Of a stretch of DNA of 64,000 nucleotides, positions 24,148-34,046 are shown in pieces. The DNA lies in contig OY987298.1 in NCBI GenBank assembly GCA_963920635.1, positions 144,434,257-144,498,256 on the forward strand, read 5' to 3'. Numbering within the stretch: the stretch's first letter is position 1; each line of letters starts with the position of its first letter. Made by a program: the position numbers and the translations under genes. This stretch comes from Pseudeuparius sepicola. Lineage: Eukaryota > Arthropoda > Insecta > Coleoptera > Anthribidae. The notes beneath the pieces were generated by a model, which saw only the letters and a program-made list of their open reading frames with translations, made no database searches and was not told the DNA's origin.

Positions 24148-25245
24148 CGTGGAATCACGCACCCTTCTTATAGGCCATTATTTGTCGACTAAGGTTTTTT
24201 TTTGTCTGGTCAGCAGAGCCGCGTTTGCCTACCAAGGTTTTTTCCTAACCTTATATATTTTTTGAATCCACCGGTATAAAATATCGTCATTATTTCCTTC
24301 TGTGGGGAACTACAAAATATTTACTTTCAAATAAGGTTGAGGAAACCGGTATTTAAAAAAGTAATAACCCCTAAAATTTTTCCAAACGAGATGAACTGAA
24401 ACAGCTAGGGTGTATAAAATGGGACAGCCGCGCAATTACCTTTTTCGGTCTTGTGTATATTTTACTGGAATAAATAATTATTTCCAATTTTTTTTGGTAC
24501 AACCTCTACATCGTATTTTTTTACTGAAATTTTTTCATCATTTTTTTCCAAGTGAAACTGACGTTATTTTTACCTTTACATATATTTTTACCGGTATACA
24601 AAACTTATTCGAAAATTCTACCTACATTTTCACGTCTTGGATTTTTTTACAGATTTTGTTCAAACAAAATTTCCTATGTTATCTGGGGCCTTCCGATTAA
24701 CTATTATAATAACTGTTTTTATCAGTCACTCGAAAAAATTCTATCTGCACTTGTATATAAAACATTCGTCTGAGTCTTGTCTTGTACATTTCACCGTCAA
24801 AAAATGAAAATTTCCCAAAATGTTATCGGGATTATAGGATCAGGACCTTTTTAAAATTACATTTTTTGAATAAAAAAATTTCAAAATTTTTCGAATTTTC
24901 ATAGGTATCAAAAGTGCGGAACTGCGCATGCGCGAAACGCGTGCAAGGGGAAAGGGTGGATTTTGTTCGGGCAACTACATGCCAGTCGGACGGAGGCCTT
25001 CGGACTCCGTTCCTCCTTATTAGCTCCTTAGCTTATTATTAGCCATTACTTGACATAACCTACAATTTTCCAAATTTATGTGTATAAGTTAAGAATCACC
25101 CTGTATACACATAACAGTGGAATAGAGTGATATTATTGCTTAGAGTGAGAGTTTTATTATAATATGATGCTTCAGGTGTTTTCCCTTCAACACAAAGATT
25201 CTTATAAAAAAACACAACAAAAGATTTTTAAACGTTTATTAAAAA
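24148..25245. other. Non-coding stretch with a diverged copy of palindrome-arm modules
   Basis: At 24411-24470 the sequence resembles right-arm 18717-18775 (TGTATAAAATGGGRCAGCC core). At 24636-24780 it carries one diverged unit of the tip repeat, including ACAGATTTTGTTCAAACAAA, as at 13208. Orientation is that of the right arm. The remainder, including a GC-richer patch at 24900-25020, shows no gene. Confidence 0.6.
25235..25240 (-). terminator. Poly(A) signal AATAAA for the two-ORF cassette
   Basis: AATAAA on the minus strand lies six bases beyond the TAA of the 40-aa ORF. Confidence 0.5.
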
Positions 25246-25368
25246 TTAATTGTGTAAGTCAATATGTTTTATCTTCATTTTAATTTCATATAACATAAGT
25301 TCATATTTCAATGCTTCTAAATTCTTCAAATATTGTTGCAGTTTTCTTCTGTACTCCAGCTTCGTCAT
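25246..25368 (-). CDS. 40-aa ORF overlapping the 72-aa ORF by ATGA
   Basis: The ATG at 25368-25366 overlaps the TGA of the preceding ORF in a four-base ATGA. It encodes 40 residues that look helical and basic/acidic (Leu, Glu, Lys, Tyr rich), with TAA at 25248-25246. AATAAA follows six bases later. Stop/start coupling and an immediate poly(A) signal suggest a bicistronic message. The product is not recognised. Confidence 0.45.
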   Translation of the reverse strand: MTKLEYRRKLQQYLKNLEALKYELMLYEIKMKIKHIDLHN

Positions 25369-25583
25369 GGTTCTACAATAAATTCGATATTTGTAGCGGC
25401 CGTGTAGCGTTGCGGCAGCACCGTCTTAAATTCTTCGAACTCGACGTAGACCTTCTCTCCGTATTGCGTGTTCACTTTGTCCACGCTCGTGATTTGAAAA
25501 TTTTCACCCACCTCCATATTTTGAACGCTTTCGAATTTCTTGAAGATCAAATTCTTGTTCAGGTGATTCAGGAACGACTGCAT
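25365..25583 (-). CDS. 72-aa ORF of mobile-element or virus style, unassigned
   Basis: The ATG at 25583-25581 opens a 72-residue ORF with a Thr-Ser-Val-Asp-Lys-Val-Asn-Thr-x-Tyr-Gly stretch, an acidic Glu-Phe-Glu-Glu segment and a Leu-Pro-Gln-Arg-Tyr motif. The alternation of short beta-like segments suggests a small OB-type fold, and similar short ORFs occur in integrated Polinton-like and other insect elements. That assignment is inference. It stops at TGA 25367-25365, overlapping the next ORF. Confidence 0.5.
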   Translation of the reverse strand: MQSFLNHLNKNLIFKKFESVQNMEVGENFQITSVDKVNTQYGEKVYVEFEEFKTVLPQRYTAATNIEFIVEP

Positions 25584-25620
25584 TTTGAACTCGGCAAATC
25601 AGACTGTGGGAAATTGTAAG

Positions 25621-25660
25621 TGTATATAACGGGAAAACTGCTCTTGCGCACGAATATATA
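25621..25660 (-). promoter_or_regulatory. Two TATA-like boxes upstream of the two-ORF cassette
   Basis: TATATATTCG (25660-25651) and TTATATACA (25629-25621) precede CAGT-type initiators at 25640-25637 and 25606-25603. The TATA-to-initiator distances are about 21-23 bases, shorter than canonical, so which is used is uncertain. The ORF starts at 25583. Confidence 0.35.
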
Positions 25661-25674
25661 GACCTCACCCCACC

Positions 25675-25925
25675 AAACCGTTGGAGTGGGGGTTGCCCCG
25701 TCGTTGGAGTGGGGGCTGACACCCGCCGTTGGAGTGGGGGGGGGGTCAACTGGGGGTCACACGTGGCGCAAAGGTCAAAGGTTAACCTATCAGGATCTAG
25801 GGGTCAACTGGGGTCATCCGGTGACGTCACGTGACCTCGGGCATGACGTAGCCACTTTGCTCCCGTGACCTCGGGCCGTAGGGGACTCTCAGGATCAAGG
25901 GGTCAACTGAGGTCAAAGTGGTCCC
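25675..25925. repeat. G-rich degenerate repeats with GGGGTCAACTG and AGGTCA motifs
   Basis: CGTTGGAGTGGGGG occurs three times (25678-25742), followed by GGGGTCAACTG three times between 25743 and 25912. A short AGGTCAAAGGTTA lies near 25774, and CGTGACCTCGGGC occurs twice. This is a degenerate, unequal repeat block separating the two-ORF cassette from the gag fragment. Confidence 0.65.
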
Positions 25926-26442
25926 GTACTCTCTTTGTATTACTACTTAGGCCCCCATCTTTCATATTACGAACCTTCGCAACTTGTAGATCAGCTTCAT
26001 TAGGATTAACATGCCGTATTATATCAGCCTTAGTTTGATCCACAGCCTGCTGTATGTCTCTCGGTCGCACAACTACAGCTGGATACGATCTATTTCTTAG
26101 TACATCAGAATATCGCGGTGGATCAGGCAACTGACATGCAGCAGGCGAGGCTTTATTTAACAATTCCGATTTGAAAGACTCCAGCTTCTGAGTAAGTTGA
26201 GACAAGGCATCTTCCACCTTGGATTCGAGGAATTCAGTAACATTATTTTGGTTTAAGGTTAGGGAACAACCCCTGCAATCATCACAGCTCCAGCACAGTC
26301 CAGGTATTGCATTCAGTACAGAGAGGACGTCCACATTCTTGCTGATGCATGAAGCGTGATAGGCATTCTTGCAAATATCGCAATACACGGCAGGCTTGGA
26401 ACGACTGTTGACGGCAGTGGAGCAAAGTATACAGCTAACCAT
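25903..26442 (-). pseudogene. Non-LTR retrotransposon gag-like ORF1 with N-terminal PHD-type zinc finger, 3' truncated
   Basis: The ATG at 26442 starts a 179-residue ORF. Residues about 4-56 have the Cys/His spacing of a PHD finger (Cys-x2-Cys, Tyr-Cys-Asp-x-Cys, Tyr-His-x2-Cys, Trp-x-Cys-x2-Cys-x-Gly-Cys). A coiled-coil-like stretch (about 68-95) and a Pro-rich linker with Tyr-Ser-Asp-Val-Leu follow, then a segment ending Asn-Met-Lys-Asp-Gly-Gly. That last motif normally opens the RRM-like gag core, but the sequence stops being homologous there (about 25970) and enters the G-rich block. No reverse transcriptase follows. The PHD-gag layout is typical of insect Jockey/I/R1-type ORF1 proteins. 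Confidence 0.65.
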
Positions 26443-27430
26443 CGCGACCGTTGGCGGAAGAGGGCCACCGTCCCAGTCGGTGATTGTTTTTCATGTACGC
26501 ACAGATATTTCGTATTCCAATTACTACTTATAATAGAAATAATTCCCTTATTGTGAAGTATGGCATGGCAGACTCAAATAGCGTGCCGCAAATACATTAA
26601 CTCTCGAACAGAACTCCAGAATAATCCAATAAGAGGAGCAGCCAAAAAAACACAACAGACCGACCGACCGACCGACGTATGAGTGTAATATCCGAACAAT
26701 GGCAAAGTCAAAGTCTTCTATGTACCTCCACTCTGGTTTTAATCTGTCCAATTCCAATAATTTTTTCACCGTTAACTGGTCTGCGTAAATTGCTGTAACG
26801 GAATGTTTTGCTTTTTATATATACATCATCCAAAATAGTCCCTGATGGCTGTGCACCAGGAATATAAGTTAATTTTTTAGTCTAAAAATTATATTATCTA
26901 TAAGTATACAAGTAATGTAGTTACTTATAGTTGTTATGTACCTACCATATATTATATCATTCCCGCAAATGTTACTTTATCGATTTTAGTCTCCATTTAT
27001 TCTATAGGGCCTCTTCATTGCTATTTTCTATAATACTAATTTTGCGGAACATTTTGTGACACTGGAATCATTTTAAACAATCATTCTCAGAGGTACTTTT
27101 TTCCTAAATGCGCCATACCACATACTAGTTTTGCAATAGGCACTCTTTGGTGAGCTGCAACGGATACAAGTATAATGCACAAATTTTCTTGAATTATTTT
27201 GTAGTTAAAATGACAATGTCGTTCTAGTGTCAAATTTTCATACTGCTTTGATTACTCTCTCAAAAATGTACTTGCAAGCCTATGAGGCAACATCCCACGT
27301 GGTTTTTGCTTTACCTCAGAGTCACTACTTTCATACAAAACCAATTGAAATTTGATGATGACAGTTGATTGCAACAACTCTCCTAATAAAGGAACCCTAG
27401 TCACAGAATTCCCCTATTCTGTGTCCTAGT
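26443..27430. other. Non-coding stretch
   Basis: It contains a short GACC microsatellite at 26655-26675 and otherwise AT-rich unique-looking sequence. No gene was recognised on either strand. Confidence 0.5.
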
Positions 27431-27436
27431 GGAGAG

Positions 27437-27516
27437 TACTAACCATAGACAAACCCAAATTGGGTTTGTCTATGAACCATAGACAAACCCAAATTGGGTT
27501 TGTCTATGGTACTAAC
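27437..27516. repeat. Two tandem copies of a perfect 31-bp palindrome
   Basis: CATAGACAAACCCAA meets TTGGGTTTGTCTATG to form a perfect palindrome. It occurs twice, separated by AAC, with GTACTAAC-like sequence at both outer ends. It could be a target site of nested short elements or a hairpin-forming element. Confidence 0.85.
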
Positions 27517-27568
27517 CTTGGTCAGATTTAACCTATCTTTTTCGTGAGCAGTTTTTTTTGTAGTAACG

Positions 27569-27628
27569 TTTAACCCATGGCCTCCTACGATTTACGGCTC
27601 TCTTCGCGTCCTTTCTGGCCTGCCCATT
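27569..27628 (+). repeat. 60-bp segment inverted relative to 34047-34106
   Basis: The core CCATGGCCTCCTACGATTTA and its continuation through CTCTTCGCGTCCTTTCTGG to the CATT end match the reverse complement of 34047-34106, with only a few differences. The partner lies 75-135 bases upstream of the WDR74-like start codon. The pair flanks the THAP-gene region and could be terminal repeats or a duplicated promoter fragment. Confidence 0.75.
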
Positions 27629-27764
27629 CGAACGAAAAAAACCCGTTCGCGTACTTCGAGAGTTGACCGCAAGACGGAGCCACGAGGCGTACTCCTGTCA
27701 AACACAAAATAATAAAGGTTATGTCTGGTTATGTCAGAAATAAACTGGCTGTTGTCAAAGGTCG

Positions 27765-27820
27765 AGTTTCACCCCAGAAAAGGACGATCACCCCAGAATC
27801 CTTTTCTGGGGTTTCACATT
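27765..27820. repeat. Short hairpin around CCCCAGAAAAGGA
   Basis: CCCCAGAAAAGGA (about 27773) and TCCTTTTCTGGGG (about 27800) are inverted repeats separated by roughly 14 bases. Confidence 0.6.
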
Positions 27821-28797
27821 CCCTGCTGGGCCTGTTGTTGTTCACGGATTAAAATTAAAAGATTTTAATTTTAAATAGTTTTAGCTTGTTCTCTGGTTTT
27901 AGTGTGTTGTTTCTTGTTTGTTAGTTGTTTTAGCGAATTTCACAGAATACCATACCGGAGCCGTGTGCCGTTTTTTTGGACTAGTGAGCGAATGTGAGGG
28001 GTGTTTTGAATTTATTAAAAGCTGGGTTCTTTTTACAGGGGTCCTTCCTCATATTGTAAATAATGCCGAGGTTGTGTTCCGTGGCGAATTGTCTCTTTAA
28101 GCAATTGCCCTTATTTGAATTCCCGAGTAAAGAGCATTCAACTTAAAACTTGGGTCGAAGCTATTAGTGCTGGAACAGGTATAATTTTAAAATAATGGTA
28201 TTATGTTGTGTTTAAAATCAGTTTTTGTGTGTAGGAACATTTATCCATCCTATAAAACAAGCGGATGGCTTGTTTATCTGTTCTGGACATTTTAAAAAAG
28301 ACAGCTTTAGAATATGCAAAAACAACATGAGGAAATTGAAGCCAAATTCAATTCCCACCATTTTTGCAGAGGTGAGTAGGTATATTTTTTATAATAATTT
28401 TAATTTTTAGTGTCGGTGTAAATGGCCAACGATAATACCAAGCTGGTTTTATGTTTTATATAACATACTACATACCTAGTGTAAGTTCTACCCGAATTTC
28501 TACTTAACAAGCACAATGAATATTGTATCTGCTTGGAAGAAGAGCTAGGATACATTTTGTAAAGAAATATCACGAAATATGTGGACCGAGATGTGGACTG
28601 TGATGTGTGTACCCTATGTATGCTCTTTATGTCCTATATTAGTACCAATGTATATTAGATATCTTTTCACGATAGTTGGTGTGCACATCAGTTTCAGAGA
28701 CAGATGAGAAGCCTGTTTGATGCATTCAGAAATTGATGACCATGTGTAACTTTAATGTTGGAATTGCAAAAAAATGCTTCGTTTAAATAATTAAATA

Positions 28798-29938
28798 AGG
28801 AAGTGGCTATTTATACGTCTGACGTATATGAAAGTTATATGTCTTGCGTTCTCATTGGCGAGTTGAGTGACGTGAGTTCTTTGGACGTACATTTAACTCC
28901 ATACATGTCCGAAGTAAACTGATTTTAGATACGTCGGAAGTGTATTTCTTTAAGCATCGTTGCAATAAGGTGCGTGTATGCCCTACTTTTTCGGCGATGG
29001 GCGCTGCGGTATGAAAAAAATAAGTGGTAATTATTTCCAATAGTGTAACCCACCCCCGATTTTCTTGAAATTTTGGCTAGGTACCCCCTATTTTCGCTCG
29101 ACGTTCGGCGCTGTAAAAAAGCCGGATTTATAAACTTCGAAGTTTCCGTTTGACGCTGATGCAGCTGCTGTTGCCATAAACTTTTCCATTCCGTTTAGAA
29201 TTTTCTGTACACCTGTGTGTTATCAACGCCAGAAAAATAATGCATAGAACAACAATCGTCATCTGAGCGAAGTCGTTCGATTTCAATACTCTGATTTTGC
29301 AACTCTAAATACATTTTGTGTTAGTTACTTTGTATCGTTATTTTGGATAATTAATATTAAAAATATTACACAAAATCAATACAGATGATCAGCTGATAAA
29401 CTGGGAAAACATGTGACCTCCCACGTGACTCTTAAGAGGGTACTTCATTGGCCGGAGAGGCAACGGAAAAATATAAATGTTGGCTATCCAAACGGACCTC
29501 CAGGAGGTCCGTTGTTATCCCTAACGGAATTTGAGTTTATAATAATTAATCTTCGATGTCCAACTTTCAAACATCAAACGGAAACGTCAAAGTTTATAAA
29601 TCAAGCTTAACCATTCGGCGGGCGCCGAATGTCGGACGAAAATAGGGCCAACATTTCAAGAAAATCGGGGGTGGGTTACACAATTGGAAATAATTACCAC
29701 TTCTTTTTTCATACCGCAACGCCCATCGCCGAAAAAGGAGAGCATACACGCTCGTTATTGCAACGATGCTTGAGAAAAATGCGCTTCCGACGTATCTAAA
29801 TGAGTTTACTTCGGAAGTGTATGGAGCTAAATGTACGTCCAAAGAAGTCACGTGACTCAATTCGTCAATCAGAGCGCAAGATTTATACCGACTTTCATAT
29901 GCGTCGGACGTATAAATAGCCACTTCCTATAAATAATT
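28798..29938. mobile_element. Fold-back element with ~365 bp inverted termini in the THAP-gene intron
   Basis: AGGAAGTGGCTATTTATACG at 28798 is inverted at the right end (to 29938). The repeat extends inward to about 29165 on the left and 29575 on the right with roughly 10-15 percent divergence and small indels. The centre includes an AACGGACCTCC/AGGTCCGTT hairpin at 29491-29513. No transposase is encoded. Flanks are AT-rich and a target duplication cannot be fixed. Confidence 0.8.
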
Positions 29939-30059
29939 CGTTTTTGAGCTGCCCAAGTTTGCTTAAAACAAAATACTTAGTTTGGGACAACGATTTACTC
30001 TTAAATGTGAATTGATTTCCAACAACACTTCCCGGTTCTGATTCAATTTTGTTGCTGCC

Positions 30060-30215
30060 ACCAAAATTGCATGAAATTAATTGTTCACACTTGGCAATTA
30101 GTAACTGCAATTTTGTTGCATGCAAATAGAAACTACCTACTCTATTTTTGTGCAATTAAGTTGCTGCAACTTAATTGCTCTATTTTTGTGCAATTAAGTT
30201 GCAGCAACTTTAGTA
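30060..30215. repeat. Short duplicated/inverted GCAATTAAGTTGC motifs
   Basis: CTATTTTTGTGCAATTAAGT occurs twice (about 30141 and 30180). It is followed by TGCTGCAACTTAATTGC and TGCAGCAACTT, so the repeats are both tandem and self-complementary. Confidence 0.6.
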
Positions 30216-31135
30216 GGTTTTTAGGGGTTTTTCCATGCCAACGCACTGAAAAATGTCAAAATGGTGTCGCTGCATTGTTAAGATTAACACCAAATACAAT
30301 ACTATTACCCTAAAAATATATTTTTTTATATATTTTGTTTTAAAAATGTTTATGTATTGTTAATCGGATGTCAAATTTTAGTAACTTGCTTCGCTATATA
30401 GGTCTGTGGTAATAGTCTGGTTTGTTACTAGAAAATTGCTGCAATGGATGCAACTATTAAATGAGGCGTTTAGTGCAAAAGTTAAAACATAGTTTTGAGA
30501 AAAACGCCGTTTATAGTATTTCATGATTTTGACCGCCCCCTATTTTTTTGTTGCAGTTTATATAATAAAATTAGATAAAGAAAATAAAGAAAAAATTAGA
30601 TAAAGAAGTTATAAATTTTTGAAAAAAAAAATTGGTGGGCAGCTTTTGCACAAATAAAGTGTTTTGTGCACTACATTTATTTTCACAGTAAGTTTATAAA
30701 AAATATAAACCTAACCCTAAAAGTAAAACACTTTCTCCATCATCGCAAGCAAGAAACAAGGCAACAATAAACAAGTAGGTACATAAACAGTTTGTTAGTG
30801 TCTCATTATTTATATTTTTTAGTCAACTCAAGAATCTTCGACAGAGTGAAGCACATCGTCGTAATTATTTTTTACCTCACGAACTGAATTTGTCACCCTT
30901 AGGTTTTTATAAAAATAATGCAAATATGGTGGGACATACGCTAATAAATCTTTTTTTCTAAACTGCTATACTTTGTTGCTTTAATGTTCCTGCTTGTTGG
31001 ATACAAAAGTGTTTGTATTTCGTTTGGAAATGTCGATGTATGTATAAAATAAACTCATTCGTTATTCGATTATTTGTAATAATAAATTTATATCTCAACC
31101 ACTGCCTCTTCCTTCAACTAGTTGACAGACTCGAC

Positions 31136-31390
31136 TTAGACTGTCTTTTTCCGCCATTTCAGTAGGTGGTCTCTACCTTTCACAAATGCAATTCCTTTTC
31201 CAAGTGCTTTTAATTTTAAAGTTGCCAAGGCTGGTTCAGAGAGTTCAGTTTTTATTTTTTGTTCAAATTCGTCCCACCTCCTGTAACTGTCAGACACAGG
31301 TGCGTGAAAAGTTAATAATTTTTTCCTGGAAACAGATAGTGACCCAGGATCGTGCGTTTCATTTTTGCATAGGCCGTACATTATCGACAA
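31136..31390 (-). CDS. Unrecognised 84-aa ORF
   Basis: An 84-residue Lys/Leu-rich ORF with a Tyr-Arg-Arg-Trp-Asp-Glu-Phe-Glu motif and a basic C-terminus. No splice-linked partner or family was recognised. It lies in the long intron of the decaying THAP gene and could be part of an unidentified mobile element or chance. Confidence 0.2.
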   Translation of the reverse strand: MSIMYGLCKNETHDPGSLSVSRKKLLTFHAPVSDSYRRWDEFEQKIKTELSEPALATLKLKALGKGIAFVKGRDHLLKWRKKTV

Positions 31391-31410
31391 ATTTAAGGTG
31401 GTGGTAAGTA

Positions 31411-31556
31411 CAGGTTGTTCAGCGAATGTTCAGCCCTACGTCACAACTCTTGTCCTTGTCTGGCTCGTGAATATACGACCGATATCCGTCGTATAGTCAT
31501 GAGTAAGACAAGGGCGGGAGTTGTGACGTAGGGCCGAACATTCGCTGAACAAACTG
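31411..31556. mobile_element. 146-bp MITE with ~65 bp inverted termini and TA target duplication
   Basis: The left end CAGGTTGTTCAGCGAATGTT and the inverted right end (ACATTCGCTGAACAAACTG) pair over about 65 bp through CCCTACGTCACAACTC. TA flanks both sides (31409-31410 and 31557-31558), as expected for Tc1/mariner-type mobilisation. Confidence 0.8.
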
Positions 31557-32339
31557 TAGCAAAGGTCAGGATTTTTGTTTTTTGAATAATGGGACCGATA
31601 CCTTGGGAAACTCGAAAAAAAAAATGACAGATTCAATTTTTTCTTTGCTTGTCTTATTGTTCGGAGCCTTCCTCCCCCTCTTATGCCTAGAAAGGGTGTC
31701 ACATTGACCTTTTTGATGTAAAGCACATCTAAGTCGACGTTCAGAAAAGCTTAAAATCTAAAAAAAAACTCCTAATTAAAAGATAGGCCGCTATTGCGCA
31801 AAACATTCGAACTAAGTCATTGATTCGCAAATGTTCGGCCTTTTTTGTACTAACTGATATGATCAGATTGCAATATGCCAAAGTAACATTATATGCGCCA
31901 TCTAGAGGCGTCTTAGAGGAATCGATATAGGCCGTTATTGCATATTGCATATGATAGATTAATAAAAATCCATGCAGCTTGTACTATTAACACAATAAGC
32001 ATTTTTTTTGGAGTTGGGCCACTCTTGCACTAAACACCTCAAATGTGAACACACATGCAATAGAGTCGCAGCAACAAAAAGATGCCCGATATATTGTTGC
32101 ATCGTCAGAATCGGCACAGACTAACGAGTAATTATTTATTCTGTGGAACCGGGCTTAAACAACTGTTTTATAAAGCGATAAGGAACACTTCTAACAATTC
32201 GTTCCAAACCTAACAATTTCATTATACAGTTGAAATATTTTATACATTATCATGGAAACGTTTCTATGATAATTTCTTTATTAATTTATAAGCAATTTTA
32301 TAATTTTGTCATATAAACATTGTAAAGGTAAATGTAGAA

Positions 32340-32420
32340 GTCTACATAGTTGCAGCATTGAGTAAAGGATATATATTTATATAGGGTATATAACATATAT
32401 CCTTCACTCAATGGTTGCAA
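32340..32420. repeat. Hairpin of TTGCAGCATTGAGTAAAGGATATATA and its inverted copy
   Basis: GTTGCAGCATTGAGTAAAGG near 32350 is inverted as CCTTCACTCAATGGTTGCAAC near 32400, with an AT-rich loop. It is a short non-coding fold-back in the THAP-gene intron. Confidence 0.6.
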
Positions 32421-34046
32421 CAAAATAGTGTTCTCGTTCTCCATAACTCTAATATAATACTACTTATTGAAATTATAAAACCACTTTGCTGGTTGGGATG
32501 TTTTTTTTAGTTGAATAAATAATTCATATTAAAAGTATGTTTTGTGTTTATAGCCTACCACTGTCCAGCATCCCAATAGCTCCTGTAGAGAAATAACCCT
32601 TGTAACACATAGTCCTAATATTCCAAAATCTCCTCCTAAAGTGTCGAATCTATGGCCATCGCAGGTAATGTATCAAAAAAATATTGTATAAAATTTTTTT
32701 TTCCTTCAACCGTTCTGACCGTGACATCTTCACATCATTTTGAATGTAAAGTTTTTTTAACCAACTACCACGGGAAGTCTAGCTGCTATTAAATCATTGT
32801 GACTTTTTCCAGTAATTACAGAAAGTTCTATAAATCACCCACTTTTGAAAAGTATATAGGAAATATCTTTCTTACTTTTTAAAAGCAAACCTTTTTCACT
32901 GCAATGATCTTGGGTGAGTAGGTACTAAAACATCTTCCCCATCCAATCAAAACCCAGGAAAAAAATGCAAAAAAAAGTCTACATGTTATTGTAATAAAAT
33001 AAATACAAAATAAAAGTATATTGATAGTAAAAGTATATATATATATTTATAGCCTGCTGTTCATAGTCCTGACATTTTTCAAGAAGGAATAATGAGTCTT
33101 GTCATTCCCGCTTCTCCCAATCAAATTTTTGATACATCATCACAGGTAATCAACATTATATGATGTACAAACTAATATATTTCCCACACAAAGGGGAACA
33201 GTAATTTTTGTTGTTTGGCTATACATTACTGGCAATTTAGGTTTGTGCATCGTAACAAAAATTTCATAAGTACGTCAATCTTTCAGTCCATCGGTACATC
33301 AAGAATCTGATGATTTTCCTACACAGATTTCACGTAGATGGTTGACTGTTGATTCAATATGACCTATAAATGTCTGGCATCTTACTTTTGACAACATTCT
33401 GGTTTAAACAACGATAATACCTCAGATAATACTCACACATAAAATACCTACTTCAACATTCTATCAGCAATGAACTACATATTTCATGAAGAATACTCAA
33501 GAAGCACATTGCAAGTCAGATATTATTTTTGTTTGCAACTGCTCGGTTTTCAGGTAGGTTTTCACTATTTTATTAGTGTGATCATATCATAAGTTTTGAA
33601 GCACTGGTCAACCATGGTCAACATCACTCATTAAGCATGAAGATCAATAATAATAAAAGTTCCACTTCTTTTCGGAAGACAATCGAGGTCCTATTAAATC
33701 CAAAACGTTGATTCCGAAGACCGGAGAAACACGGAGTCACTCACGGACCCACGCCTTCGGAGTTCGTAAACACAACAATCGATTTGCGGCTATCGGCTAT
33801 CCTTTTTAATCACAGATTCTCGATTCTCGTAACTGTCGGCTTGATTATCTCATAGCAGTTTGATACATAATAATTATGTTATTGATAAATTGAACATAAT
33901 TTTAGATTTAGATAGATGCAAGACGAAGGACGCTCAAATTTTAGGTTATGAAAAATTCGATGTCAAACGCGGTCAATTGACAAATGACCAAAAATGACTT
34001 CGGTGGCCATCTTGAAATTGGTACGGCTGGTGGCGCCATCTACTTC

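Larger units (their letters stand above)
28062..33362 (+). pseudogene. THAP-domain gene with tandem small exons, decaying
   Basis: Exon 1 (28062-28178) begins MPRLCSVANC, the Cys-x4-Cys half of a THAP zinc finger, followed by Phe-Glu-Phe-Pro. Its frame then hits TAA, while the neighbouring frame supplies the expected Lys-Thr-Trp helix, so a one-base frameshift lies near 28125-28140. Exon 2 (28235-28371) gives Phe-Ile-Cys-Ser-Gly-His-Phe and ends Pro-Asn-Ser-Ile-Pro-Thr-Ile-Phe, the Cys-x2-His and terminal motif of THAP domains. Exons 3 (32554-32664, 37 codons) and 4 (33053-33145, 31 codons) are open, phase 0, with TATAG acceptors and CAG/gtaat donors. A fifth block (33288-33362) resembles exon 4 but has lost its exact acceptor and donor. 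THAP domains bind DNA and are often P-element-transposase derived. A working allele with a sequencing error in exon 1 cannot be excluded. Confidence 0.65.

Noticed and set aside
23779..24162. 127-residue Phe/Lys-poor, Phe-rich minus-strand ORF
   Set aside because: It is the translation of an A-rich low-complexity tract; three overlapping frames give the same composition.
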